Assembly: GCA_946480345.1 (NCBI GenBank)
Contig: CAMLJR010000125.1
Coordinates: 1 to 9,108, forward strand
DNA from: an uncultured Spongiibacteraceae bacterium
GTDB lineage: Bacteria; Pseudomonadota; Gammaproteobacteria; Pseudomonadales; CAMLJR01
DNA: 9,108 nt
Direction of reading: 5' to 3'
Shown: in pieces, positions 1 to 6,242 of the stretch
Layout of the letters: the number at the start of each line of letters is the position of its first letter
How positions within the stretch are numbered: position 1 is the stretch's first letter
Position numbers and translations under genes: made by a program
The notes under the pieces: generated by a model
Seen by the model: the letters and a program-made list of their open reading frames with translations, nothing else
Databases searched by the model: none
Told to the model about the DNA's origin: nothing

Positions 1-605
1 CGGGCAATTTGCTCGATCTCGCCGTGAAGGCAACGCGCGCACGTGCTACGGTAGGTGAAATTTCATTTGCGATGGAGCGGGTATTCGGCCGCTTCAACGC
101 ACAAGCGCAAACGGTGTCCGGCGTGTACGGTTCAGCATTCCAGGAAGACGAAAACTGGCAGAACATTTCGCGCGATATCGAAAGTTTCGTCGAAAAACAC
201 GGCCGCCGTCCACGCATGCTCGTGTGCAAGATGGGGCAAGACGGTCATGATCGCGGCGCAAAAGTTATCGCGACCGCTTTCGCCGATGTCGGTTTCGACA
301 TCGATTTGTCGCCGATGTTTTCGACACCGGCCGAAGTCGCACGGCAGGCGGTTGAAAACGACGTGCACGTCGTCGGTGTTTCATCGCAGGCAGCGGGACA
401 TAAAACGCTGGTGCCGGAATTGATCGCGGAGCTGAAAAAGCAGGGCGCCGATGACATTATCGTCGTGGCCGGTGGCGTGATTCCGAAGCAGGATTACGAT
501 TACCTGTATCAGGCCGGCGTGAAAGGCATCTTCGGACCGGGTACGCAGATTCCGATTGCTGCGCGCGATGTACTCGACGCGATCAATAAAGCAGCGGGAA
601 AATAA
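1..605 (+). CDS. Methylmalonyl-CoA mutase, C-terminal part (5' end outside the window)
   Basis: The reading frame enters from the left edge (first full codon at 3) and ends with TAA at 603-605, so only about the last 200 residues are present. Seen: the tail of the catalytic barrel ([21 protein letters not shown]), then a B12-binding Rossmann-like domain. That domain carries the base-off cobalamin signature DGHDRG (His codon 246-248, the lower axial cobalt ligand), [11 protein letters not shown] and the glycine-rich [10 protein letters not shown]. Known for the family: adenosylcobalamin-dependent isomerisation of (R)-methylmalonyl-CoA to succinyl-CoA in the cytoplasm, in propionate, odd-chain fatty acid and branched amino acid breakdown. 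The B12 domain follows the barrel in one chain, as in the large/catalytic subunit. The neighbouring meaB supports the call. The symbol is left blank because mutB, scpA and mcmA are all used and the N-terminus is missing. A related acyl-CoA mutase (e.g. ethylmalonyl type) is less likely but cannot be excluded without the substrate-binding part. Confidence 0.95.
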   Translation, partial: GNLLDLAVKATRARATVGEISFAMERVFGRFNAQAQTVSGVYGSAFQEDENWQNISRDIESFVEKHGRRPRMLVCKMGQDGHDRGAKVIATAFADVGFDIDLSPMFSTPAEVARQAVENDVHVVGVSSQAAGHKTLVPELIAELKKQGADDIIVVAGGVIPKQDYDYLYQAGVKGIFGPGTQIPIAARDVLDAINKAAGK

Positions 606-622
606 TTAACGTGCTGTAAAGG

Positions 623-646
623 GGCGGGCAAATGCCCGCCTTTTTT
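623..646 (+). terminator. Rho-independent terminator after the mutase gene
   Basis: A perfect 8-bp GC-rich inverted repeat, GGCGGGCA (623-630) and TGCCCGCC (633-640), is followed at once by six T (641-646). In RNA the innermost pair would probably open to give a 7-bp stem with an AAAT loop. It lies 18 bp after the mutase stop and ends 22 bp before the meaB ATG, so it should reduce read-through into meaB. Confidence 0.9.
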
Positions 647-668
647 CTTGATAGGAATCGGAAAGCAC

Positions 669-1628
669 ATGGCCGATATCAATCTCGATCTTTTGACACA
701 AGGCAATCGCCGCGCACTCGCCAAAGCGATCACGCTTATCGAGAGCAAACTCGATAAGGATCGGCTCGAAGCGCAAAAAGTGCTGGAAGCATTGCTGCCG
801 CATACCGGCAACAGTATCCGCATCGGTATTACCGGAATTCCCGGCGTCGGCAAATCCACCTTCATCGAAACGTTCGGCTTATATTTGCTCGGACTCGGCA
901 AAAAAGTTGCGGTGCTCGCGGTCGATCCCAGCTCGCCGATCGCGGGCGGCTCGATTCTCGGCGATAAAACGCGCATGGAAGAATTGTCGCGGCAGGATGG
1001 CGCGTTCATTCGTCCGTCGCCATCCGAAGGTACGCTCGGCGGCGTCGCGCAGCACACGCGCGAAACGATGTTGTTATGCGAAGCAGCCGGCTATGACGTG
1101 ATTCTGGTTGAAACGGTCGGCGTCGGGCAGAGCGAATACGAAGTCGCCGGCATGGTCGATTTTTTTATGGTGCTGATGCTGCCGAATGCAGGCGACGAAT
1201 TGCAGGGCATCAAACGCGGCATCATGGAATTGGCCGATGCATTGGTGATCAATAAAGCCGATGGCGAAAGTGTAAACCTCGCTCAACGCACCAAATCGCA
1301 TTATCAAAGCGCGATGAATCTGCTGCGCCACACCACCTACTGGACGCCGCGCGTGATGACCTGCTCGGCGCAGGAGAAACAAAACATCGAAGCGGTGTGG
1401 GGCATGATCACCGATTTCGAGGTCGCCGCGAATAAAGACGGAGCACTGCAACAGAAACGCGCGCGGCAGGCAAAAGAATGGATGCACAAGCTGATTCACG
1501 AAATGCTGTTGTTAAAGCTGCGGCAGAATCCGCAGGTGCGCCAATCGATGCCGGAGCTGGAGCGTAAAGTGATCGCTGGCATCACCACACCATTCAATGC
1601 GGCAAAAACGCTGATCGATATGTTGTAG
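669..1628 (+). CDS. meaB: MeaB/ArgK-type G3E P-loop GTPase, methylmalonyl-CoA mutase chaperone
   Basis: Encodes 319 residues, within the family's usual length. Visible GTPase features (residues from the chosen ATG): Walker A GIPGVGKS at 56-63, DPSSP with GGSILGDKTRM at 86-103, the switch/Walker B segment ETVGVGQSE at 148-156, and the NKAD guanine-specificity motif at 195-198. A helical C-terminal part follows, as expected for dimerisation. Known role: it binds methylmalonyl-CoA mutase, gates adenosylcobalamin delivery by GTP hydrolysis and protects the enzyme from inactivation, in the cytoplasm. Its place directly behind the mutase fits. ATG 669 is preferred because AGGAA (653-657) and GGAAAG (660-665) precede it and homologues begin shortly before the NRRALAKAITLIES helix. 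A TTG seven codons upstream (648) falls at the edge of the terminator T-run. The older name argK (arginine transport kinase) is a misnomer for this family. Confidence 0.95.
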   Translation: MADINLDLLTQGNRRALAKAITLIESKLDKDRLEAQKVLEALLPHTGNSIRIGITGIPGVGKSTFIETFGLYLLGLGKKVAVLAVDPSSPIAGGSILGDKTRMEELSRQDGAFIRPSPSEGTLGGVAQHTRETMLLCEAAGYDVILVETVGVGQSEYEVAGMVDFFMVLMLPNAGDELQGIKRGIMELADALVINKADGESVNLAQRTKSHYQSAMNLLRHTTYWTPRVMTCSAQEKQNIEAVWGMITDFEVAANKDGALQQKRARQAKEWMHKLIHEMLLLKLRQNPQVRQSMPELERKVIAGITTPFNAAKTLIDML

Positions 1629-1676
1629 TTGTTGGCTTGTTGATCGGCATCAAGGCGACTTCGTCAGCAACGCTTA

Positions 1677-1700
1677 TTCTTCTAGCAGTCGCTAGAGGAA
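1677..1700 (+). promoter_or_regulatory. Hairpin that encloses the globin ribosome-binding site
   Basis: TTCTTCTAGC (1677-1686) can pair with GCTAGAGGAA (1691-1700) over ten consecutive pairs with one G-U wobble (1680-1697) and an AGTC loop. The right arm contains the whole SD AGAGGAA (1694-1700), seven bases before the ATG at 1708. The pairing is seen directly. Translational control by melting, ligand or protein binding is inference. There is no T-run, so it is not an intrinsic terminator. Confidence 0.5.
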
Positions 1701-1707
1701 CATCCCC

Positions 1708-2127
1708 ATGCAAACACCATATGAATTATTGGGCGGCGAAGAGGGAATACGCCGTCTCGCGCAGGTATTTTACGAGGTCATGGACGAACTGCCGCAGGTG
1801 CAGAGCATTCGTAAAATGCATGCCGCCAATCTCGAAAATATTCAGCAGAAATTATTCGAATACCTGTCGGGCTGGCTGGGCGGGCCGCATCTTTACCAGC
1901 AAAAATATGGCACCGTGTGTCTGACCAAACCGCACAAGCCGTACTCGATCGGTCCGGCCGAACGCGACCAATGGCTCCGATGCATGGATGAAGCGTTGCT
2001 GCGGGTGAACGCGAGCGAACAAGTCAAGGCGATGCTGAAAACTCCGATGTTTCGCATCGCCGATGCACTGCGTACCACCGATGGTCACCGTTGCCCCAGC
2101 CAGGCGGTAAACAGCTGCGATCATTGA
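1708..2127 (+). CDS. Group II truncated haemoglobin (2-on-2 globin, trHbO type)
   Basis: Encodes 139 residues. Family marks: N-terminal PYELLGGEEGIRRL, FYEVMDELP with Tyr22 at the B10 position, His38 near CD1, the block KLFEYLSGWLGGP (48-60), proximal haem ligand His76 in KPHKPYSIG, and ERDQWLRCM with Trp89 as the conserved G8 tryptophan. Known: group II truncated globins bind haem and O2 or NO, and are linked to oxygen delivery, peroxide chemistry or NO detoxification; the role of this one is not defined. It is cytoplasmic, with no signal peptide. The usual fold ends near residue 122. Here a further tail of about 17 residues carries His127-x-Cys129 and Cys137-x-His139, which may bind a metal or form a disulfide. 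The SD AGAGGAA at 1694-1700 fixes the ATG. The gene lies 79 bp after meaB in the same direction, so it may share a transcript, but it may also have its own promoter in the gap. Confidence 0.93.
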   Translation: MQTPYELLGGEEGIRRLAQVFYEVMDELPQVQSIRKMHAANLENIQQKLFEYLSGWLGGPHLYQQKYGTVCLTKPHKPYSIGPAERDQWLRCMDEALLRVNASEQVKAMLKTPMFRIADALRTTDGHRCPSQAVNSCDH

Positions 2128-2141
2128 CCGGATTGCGGCGC

Positions 2142-2168
2142 TTTTCCTGACCCGATTTGCGGTAGCAT
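2142..2168 (+). promoter_or_regulatory. Weak candidate promoter for the membrane-protein gene
   Basis: A TAGCAT -10-like hexamer (2163-2168) lies 32 bp before the chosen ATG at 2200. Upstream, TTTTCC (2142-2147) is only a poor -35 match at 15-bp spacing. If used, transcription would start near 2175, which agrees with translation from 2200 and not from the earlier ATG at 2167. Weak by-eye evidence. Confidence 0.25.
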
Positions 2169-2199
2169 GCGCACCTTCGCATCGTCCGTAGGAAACGCA

Positions 2200-3909
2200 A
2201 TGTCGACGCAGGTTGGGTCGAAGCTCAAGCGCGAGCCGCTGCTCGCAGCCCTCATTATTTTTACCGTCGCCGCCGTTGCGTGTGCGCCAATGCTTTGGTT
2301 CGGCGCGCCGAACGGCCACAGCATTATTTATAACCTTGTCTGGTTGAAGAATTTCGCTGCCCAAGTCGCGGAAGGCGACTGGTACCCGCGCTGGCTGATG
2401 GAAATGAATCATGGCGGTGGCAGTCCGGCGTTTTATTTCTACGGACCGTTACCGTTTTTTATCGGCACGATTCCGGTATTGCTGTTATCCGGTTTGAAAT
2501 TGACGGTGCAGCTCGCATTCGCAGAATGGTTGCTGATTGGTTTGTCCGGTCTCGCTTTTTACCGGTACGCAACACGTCGTTATGCACACAGCACGGCGCT
2601 GGTTTGCGCATTGCTGTACATGCTGTTGCCTTATCACTTCGAGGTGAATCTTTGGCGTCGTCAGGATATTGGTGAACTTGCCAATTACATCTGGATGCCG
2701 CTGATTTTCTATTACATCGATAAGCTGTTTGAGGGCCGCCGTGCGGTAAGCGGCCTTGCAGTCACTTATGCGCTGTTAATGCTTTCGCACCTTCCCTCGG
2801 CGTTATTGTTTTCGATCGGCATCGCCGGTTACGTCGCTGTGTTGTTATGGCATCTGCATTCGTGGAAATATTTTCCACGTTTTTGCGCGGCGATAGGCGT
2901 GGGCATTTTGTTGGCAGGTTTGTATTGGGTGCCGGCGTTGTTCAGCGAACAGTATGTGCGTTCGGAAAAATTATGGACGCCGTATTTCGATTTCCATCGC
3001 TGGTTTTTTCCGATTGGAGATGCGCCGCACCACGACAGCAGCAGCCATGATTTTGCGGCGCGACTATTCACCGTTATCGGCGCCACCGCGGCGATTTTCA
3101 TTGTGTGCTGGCTCAGCGCATTTCGCTGGCGCAAAACGGTTGGCACGCGAAAGTTGATCGCCTGCCTCGCGCTGGCGGCGGTCGCGTGGTTTCTGATGTC
3201 GCCGTGGTCGACGTTCGTCTGGGAAACCGCACCGGAATTATGGAAGGTGCAGTTTCCGTGGCGCATTGCGATGGTGGTCGATTTCGCCACCGCAATCGCG
3301 GCACTACACGCCGTGCATTGCTGGCGTGAGCACCGCGATTGGTTGTCGTTGATTGCAGTCATTGGAAGCGCGGGAATATTGGTGTGGTGCCTCGCTACCG
3401 CGCATGTGCTGCACAAACTCGATCCGTTCGACAATCACTGGTGGATTACCGGTCGCGATAACGCCGTGCGCAACGGCCTCGATGCACCGGAATACACGAC
3501 ATTTTGGAACCCATCGCATTCCGCCGACACCAGCGCGGAAATCGCCGGCTTCGATCGCGTGATTTACCCCGAAGACAAAGGCGAGGTCACGGTCGAGCGC
3601 TGGGCGCCACGCGATATCGAATTACAGGTAAGCCTGCGCGAAACGACGACTGTTGTCGTACGGCAGTTTTATTTTCCGAATTGGCGCGCACGCGGCGATG
3701 ACGGTAATGCGCTGGTGATTGCGCCATCGACAGCGAATGGCTTGTTGTCGTTGACATTGCCTGCGGGGAATTACGCGGTGCGCTTGCAGCTTGCGCCGCT
3801 GTTACAGGAACGGATCGGCGCGGCGTTATCGCTCATTGGTGTGATAGCACTGGTCGCAGGCTCTTGGTGGCGAAATCGCAAAATGCAACGAGCGAGCGCG
3901 GCGGCATAA
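2200..3909 (+). CDS. Polytopic inner-membrane protein, PTPS-related / YfhO-like (GT-C-like) family
   Basis: Encodes 569 residues with about 12-13 predicted membrane spans, approximately at 14-33, 82-98, 104-122, 131-147, 160-175, 184-200, 203-219, 227-247, 287-305, 318-334, 355-373, 381-399 and 538-555. The first loop carries WYPRWLMEMNHGGGSPAFYF followed by YGPLPFF, which recalls the '6-pyruvoyl-tetrahydropterin synthase-related' membrane domain (Pfam PF10131). Despite that name, these proteins resemble GT-C glycosyltransferase-like proteins and have no demonstrated pterin role. A soluble, probably periplasmic beta-rich segment (about 405-535) contains FYFPNWRARGDDG, similar to the C-terminal part of YfhO-like proteins. 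A role in moving or attaching lipid-linked sugars is inference only. ATG 2200 is chosen because AGGAA at 2190-2194 sits five bases before it. The in-frame ATG at 2167 would add 11 residues and has no SD. The stop lies 2 bp from the convergent patatin gene. Confidence 0.75.
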   Translation: MSTQVGSKLKREPLLAALIIFTVAAVACAPMLWFGAPNGHSIIYNLVWLKNFAAQVAEGDWYPRWLMEMNHGGGSPAFYFYGPLPFFIGTIPVLLLSGLKLTVQLAFAEWLLIGLSGLAFYRYATRRYAHSTALVCALLYMLLPYHFEVNLWRRQDIGELANYIWMPLIFYYIDKLFEGRRAVSGLAVTYALLMLSHLPSALLFSIGIAGYVAVLLWHLHSWKYFPRFCAAIGVGILLAGLYWVPALFSEQYVRSEKLWTPYFDFHRWFFPIGDAPHHDSSSHDFAARLFTVIGATAAIFIVCWLSAFRWRKTVGTRKLIACLALAAVAWFLMSPWSTFVWETAPELWKVQFPWRIAMVVDFATAIAALHAVHCWREHRDWLSLIAVIGSAGILVWCLATAHVLHKLDPFDNHWWITGRDNAVRNGLDAPEYTTFWNPSHSADTSAEIAGFDRVIYPEDKGEVTVERWAPRDIELQVSLRETTTVVVRQFYFPNWRARGDDGNALVIAPSTANGLLSLTLPAGNYAVRLQLAPLLQERIGAALSLIGVIALVAGSWWRNRKMQRASAAA

Positions 3910-3926
3910 CGCTATTGCGCCGCGCT
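3895..3926. terminator. GC-rich hairpin spanning two convergent stop codons (possible bidirectional terminator)
   Basis: AGCGCGGCG (3895-3903) is perfectly complementary to CGCCGCGCT (3918-3926). Inside, after two mismatches, ATA (3906-3908) can pair with TAT (3913-3915) around an ACGC loop. The structure covers the membrane gene's TAA (3907-3909) and the patatin gene's TAG (3914-3912 on the minus strand). No T-run follows on either strand, so it is not a canonical intrinsic terminator. It may still act as a pause site, transcript 3' end or shield against convergent transcription. Confidence 0.45.
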
Positions 3927-5108
3927 AACTGATTGATCAAGACGCGATGGTGCCCGATTAAGAAAGCTTAAAAGCTCGCTGGCCTCCGCCATCGCATCGC
4001 CATAACCTAGCTCGATCAACTGTTCGACGAACGGACGCGTGAACAGCAAATAGCTCGCCGCGTTAACGCCGCCGCTATAACTGCCGCTACCGGTTATGCG
4101 CAGAAAATAACGGATGCTGCGCGGCAGTTCTTTCACATGCAGCTCGGCAATCGTATCGATATCCTGCGAGGGCGAAAGCACATAGAAATCCACTGGTGCC
4201 AATTTGCGCGACAGCTGATCGCGCAATTCCTCCGGCATCAGGCTGACCAGTTCGTTGACGCGTTCGAGCAATTCGATATCGGTTTCCAGGCTGTCGATAA
4301 AAGCGCTGTTAAGAAGGTGGCCGATGATTTGTCCGAAGGCAGGGCTATGAATTTTGCGCATCGGTTTAGCGTAATTGCGCTTGTGGCCGTTCGGCGGGAC
4401 GATCAGCACGCGCTCGGCGCCCAGATGCAGCGCCGGGCTGATCGGCGCGAGTTGGCGCAACGCGCCATCGCCATAAAAATTGCCCCAGATTTCCTCGGGC
4501 GGAAAAATGGTTGGAATCGCAGTCGATGCCATCAAGTGCTTCAACCGCAGCGGGCAGGCGATGCCCTGACGACGCCAGCGCTGCCAGTTGGCGTGATCGG
4601 GGCCACCTTGAAAGAAACTCATCGACACGCCCAGCGTGTAGTTCATCGCGGTGACTGACACAGCGCGCAAATCGCCGTTCTGGATGTGGTCGCCGATGCG
4701 ATCGAAGTTCAGCACTTTTCCCAGCATGTCGCGCAACGGCGTGTTATCGAGCAAACCCACCGGCCGACCAACCGCAATACCCGCGTTAAACAGCGACATC
4801 GTCAGCCGCCAGACGTTATTCAGTATGTCGAGCCAATCGGTGCGATAAACATGATTGACCGACAGGCGCAGCCACAACGATTCGAGCCATTCCACGGCGT
4901 TGACGAAGTTATCCGCCTGGGTAGCGAGCGCGACGGCGTTGAGTGCGCCGGCAGACGTGCCGCAGAGAATCGGGAATGGGTTGGTTGCATGATCGCGGGT
5001 GATTTCCGCAAGCGCCTTCAGCACGCCAACCTGATAGGCCGCACGCGCGCCACCGCCGGGGAGCAGCAGGGCGGTATGTCCGAGCGGGTTAAGGGTGTGA
5101 TCGAGCAT
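3912..5108 (-). CDS. Patatin-like phospholipase / acyl hydrolase
   Basis: Encodes 398 residues. The patatin fold starts almost at the N-terminus: TALLLPGGGARAAYQVGVLKAL gives the oxyanion-hole glycine-rich loop (18-22), the nucleophile elbow is GTSAG (50-54, Ser52), and the dyad aspartate is Asp214 in YGDGALRQ. Also present are ASTAIPTIFPP (194-204) and a long C-terminal region rich in alpha helix. Known for the family: a Ser-Asp dyad hydrolyses phospholipid or other acyl esters; some members are secreted toxins. No signal peptide is seen, so a cytoplasmic or membrane-surface role is likely, but the substrate is unknown. ATG at 5108 is chosen because it lies just before the conserved loop. 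The open frame continues to 5348, but that part overlaps ppsR and does not look patatin-like. No convincing SD precedes the start. It follows ppsR on the same strand with a 61-bp gap, so co-transcription is possible. Confidence 0.9.
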   Translation of the reverse strand: MLDHTLNPLGHTALLLPGGGARAAYQVGVLKALAEITRDHATNPFPILCGTSAGALNAVALATQADNFVNAVEWLESLWLRLSVNHVYRTDWLDILNNVWRLTMSLFNAGIAVGRPVGLLDNTPLRDMLGKVLNFDRIGDHIQNGDLRAVSVTAMNYTLGVSMSFFQGGPDHANWQRWRRQGIACPLRLKHLMASTAIPTIFPPEEIWGNFYGDGALRQLAPISPALHLGAERVLIVPPNGHKRNYAKPMRKIHSPAFGQIIGHLLNSAFIDSLETDIELLERVNELVSLMPEELRDQLSRKLAPVDFYVLSPSQDIDTIAELHVKELPRSIRYFLRITGSGSYSGGVNAASYLLFTRPFVEQLIELGYGDAMAEASELLSFLNRAPSRLDQSVSAAQ

Positions 5109-5141
5109 CGATAAAAGGGTTCGAGTCGTGAAAACCTGGCA

Positions 5142-5147
5142 AGTATA
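5142..5147 (-). promoter_or_regulatory. Candidate -10 element for the patatin gene
   Basis: On the minus strand TATACT (5147 down to 5142) matches five of six bases of the sigma-70 -10 consensus and lies 33 bp before the patatin ATG, in the gap behind ppsR. No good -35 hexamer is visible at the right distance. It may be a weak internal promoter. Confidence 0.3.
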
Positions 5148-5169
5148 GCTGGGCGCTTTACGCTGCCAT

Positions 5170-5988
5170 TCAGCGCATGTATTCGCGCAAGCCGCGTTCG
5201 GACAAAATTTTCGTCGCGATTTCTTCGATCGAAATATGCGTGCTGTCGATATAGCGAATGCCGTTGCGTTCGAATAACGATAGGGCCATTCGCACTTCGT
5301 CTTCGCATTTCGAAATATTCGCGTAGCGCGAATCAGGGCGACGCTCATGCCGTATCGCGGCGAGGCGTTCGGGATTGATCGTCAATCCATACAGTTTTGC
5401 GCGCTGCGCCTGCAGCGGTTTCGGGATGTGCCCGCGCTCCAGGTCCTCATCGGTCAGCGGATAATTCGCCGCGTAGATGCCGTGTTGCATGGCCATATAT
5501 AAACAGCTCGGTGTTTTGCCGCAGCGCGAAACGCCGATCAGGATGACCTGAGCCTGGTCATAGTGATTAATGCGCGCGCCGTCATCGTTTTCCATGGCGT
5601 AATTCACCGCATTGATCCGTTCCTGATACAGCATTTCCGCATTGCGATTATGTGCCCGACCGACGGTGAGGCCGGATTTGGTATCGAGGGCTTTTTCGAG
5701 CGGTGCCAGGAAAGTCGAAAAAATATCCATCAGCACGCCATTACTCGACGCGATGATATTGCGAATGCCCTGATTGATGATCGTGTCGAAAATTATCGGC
5801 GGTGCACCATCGCGATCCGCAGCGTCGTTGATTCTGCCCACGGCTTGCTGGGCTTTATATTCGGTATCGATAAAAGGCAGGACGGTTTTGCTGAACTCGA
5901 TCGTATCGAACTGCGCCAGCAGGCTTTTGCCGAGTGTTTCGGCGGTAATACCCGTGCTGTCGGATACAAAAAATGCGCTTCTCCGCAT
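5170..5988 (-). CDS. ppsR: PEP synthase regulatory protein: bifunctional kinase/pyrophosphorylase (DUF299)
   Basis: Encodes 272 residues, the normal family length. N-terminal [15 protein letters not shown] (6-20), the P-loop [11 protein letters not shown] (151-161) followed by [15 protein letters not shown], and [19 protein letters not shown] all match the E. coli PpsR (YdiA) type. Known: PpsR uses ADP to phosphorylate a threonine beside the catalytic histidine of PEP synthase, shutting it off, and uses phosphate to remove it with release of pyrophosphate. The target in this window's PpsA would be Thr416, two residues before His418. The closely related PDRP family acts on pyruvate phosphate dikinase, but no dikinase is seen here and PpsA is divergent next door. 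The ATG at 5988 is supported by AGAGGTG at 6005-5999, ten bases upstream. Shares a 251-bp divergent control region with ppsA. Confidence 0.97.
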   Translation of the reverse strand: MRRSAFFVSDSTGITAETLGKSLLAQFDTIEFSKTVLPFIDTEYKAQQAVGRINDAADRDGAPPIIFDTIINQGIRNIIASSNGVLMDIFSTFLAPLEKALDTKSGLTVGRAHNRNAEMLYQERINAVNYAMENDDGARINHYDQAQVILIGVSRCGKTPSCLYMAMQHGIYAANYPLTDEDLERGHIPKPLQAQRAKLYGLTINPERLAAIRHERRPDSRYANISKCEDEVRMALSLFERNGIRYIDSTHISIEEIATKILSERGLREYMR

Positions 5989-6045
5989 GGTTTACGTTCA
6001 CCTCTGGACTGATGATTGCTTGCCGAATCGAGCGACTGTACCGTA

Positions 6046-6076
6046 GGGACAAATACCATTGGAATTTGGGTATGAT
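6046..6076 (+). promoter_or_regulatory. Candidate ppsA promoter with an overlapping dyad
   Basis: TATGAT (6071-6076) matches five of six -10 bases. GGGACA (6046-6051) matches four of six -35 bases at a rather long 19-bp spacing. An inverted repeat, ATACC (6053-6057) and GGTAT (6069-6073), overlaps the -10 and could be an operator. Transcription from about 6083 would give a leader of roughly 157 bases containing the tandem repeats. By-eye call only. Confidence 0.35.
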
Positions 6077-6131
6077 TGGCCGCCGCCGGTGTCAGCGGCA
6101 ATGTAGCACACCCACCAGCGCGGCATCGCCG

Positions 6132-6220
6132 CACGCGGATTCACCGCATATATTCATGCGGGTTACTGCGAACATCCATGCGGTTGATCGCGAATATCCA
6201 CGCGGTTTATCGCGAACATC
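6132..6220 (+). repeat. Tandem 22-bp repeat array in the ppsR-ppsA control region
   Basis: Three adjoining units at 6155-6176, 6177-6198 and 6199-6220 begin CATGCGG or CACGCGG and end GCGAA(C/T)ATC. Units 2 and 3 differ at only four of 22 positions. A fourth, decayed unit (23 bp, 6132-6154) precedes them and begins CACGCGG. The array stops eight bases before the ppsA SD. The 22-bp period is about two helical turns, so each copy faces the same side of the DNA, as for repeated protein-binding sites. It is not a multiple of three, so the array is not read as a repeated peptide. Possible roles are a cooperative operator for PEP synthase control or a leader RNA element. Confidence 0.8.
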
Positions 6221-6227
6221 TAAGTAC

Positions 6228-6242
6228 GGAGAGAAGACTTTG
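6228..6242 (+). promoter_or_regulatory. ppsA ribosome-binding site and TTG start
   Basis: GGAGAG (6228-6233) lies six bases before TTG 6240-6242. This pair decides the start: the next codons read [12 protein letters not shown], where E. coli PpsA begins its conserved LVLWYNQLGM block, and the resulting 790 residues match the family's length. There is no in-frame ATG between the repeats and the conserved block. Confidence 0.85.

Noticed and set aside
648..668. TTG start for meaB seven codons upstream
   Set aside because: It lies at the edge of the terminator T-run, leaving no room for an SD. The ATG at 669 has GGA-rich sequence in front.
2167..2199. Earlier ATG for the membrane protein
   Set aside because: No SD is present, and it overlaps the candidate -10. 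ATG 2200 has AGGAA at good spacing.
4137..4658. Open frame of 173 codons antisense to the patatin gene
   Set aside because: Same reason: it follows the third-position bias of the real gene and has no domain features or SD.
5109..5348. N-terminal extension of the patatin gene by 80 codons
   Set aside because: It lies largely inside ppsR in another frame, has no patatin or signal-peptide features, and the conserved fold starts right after the ATG at 5108.
6132..6220. CRISPR array
   Set aside because: The units adjoin each other with no unique spacers and are too degenerate, and no cas gene is nearby.
5973..6239. N-terminal extension of ppsA by 89 codons
   Set aside because: It overlaps the ppsR start and runs through the tandem repeats, whose 22-bp period shifts frame. 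Homologues start at the 6240 region and the SD there is good.
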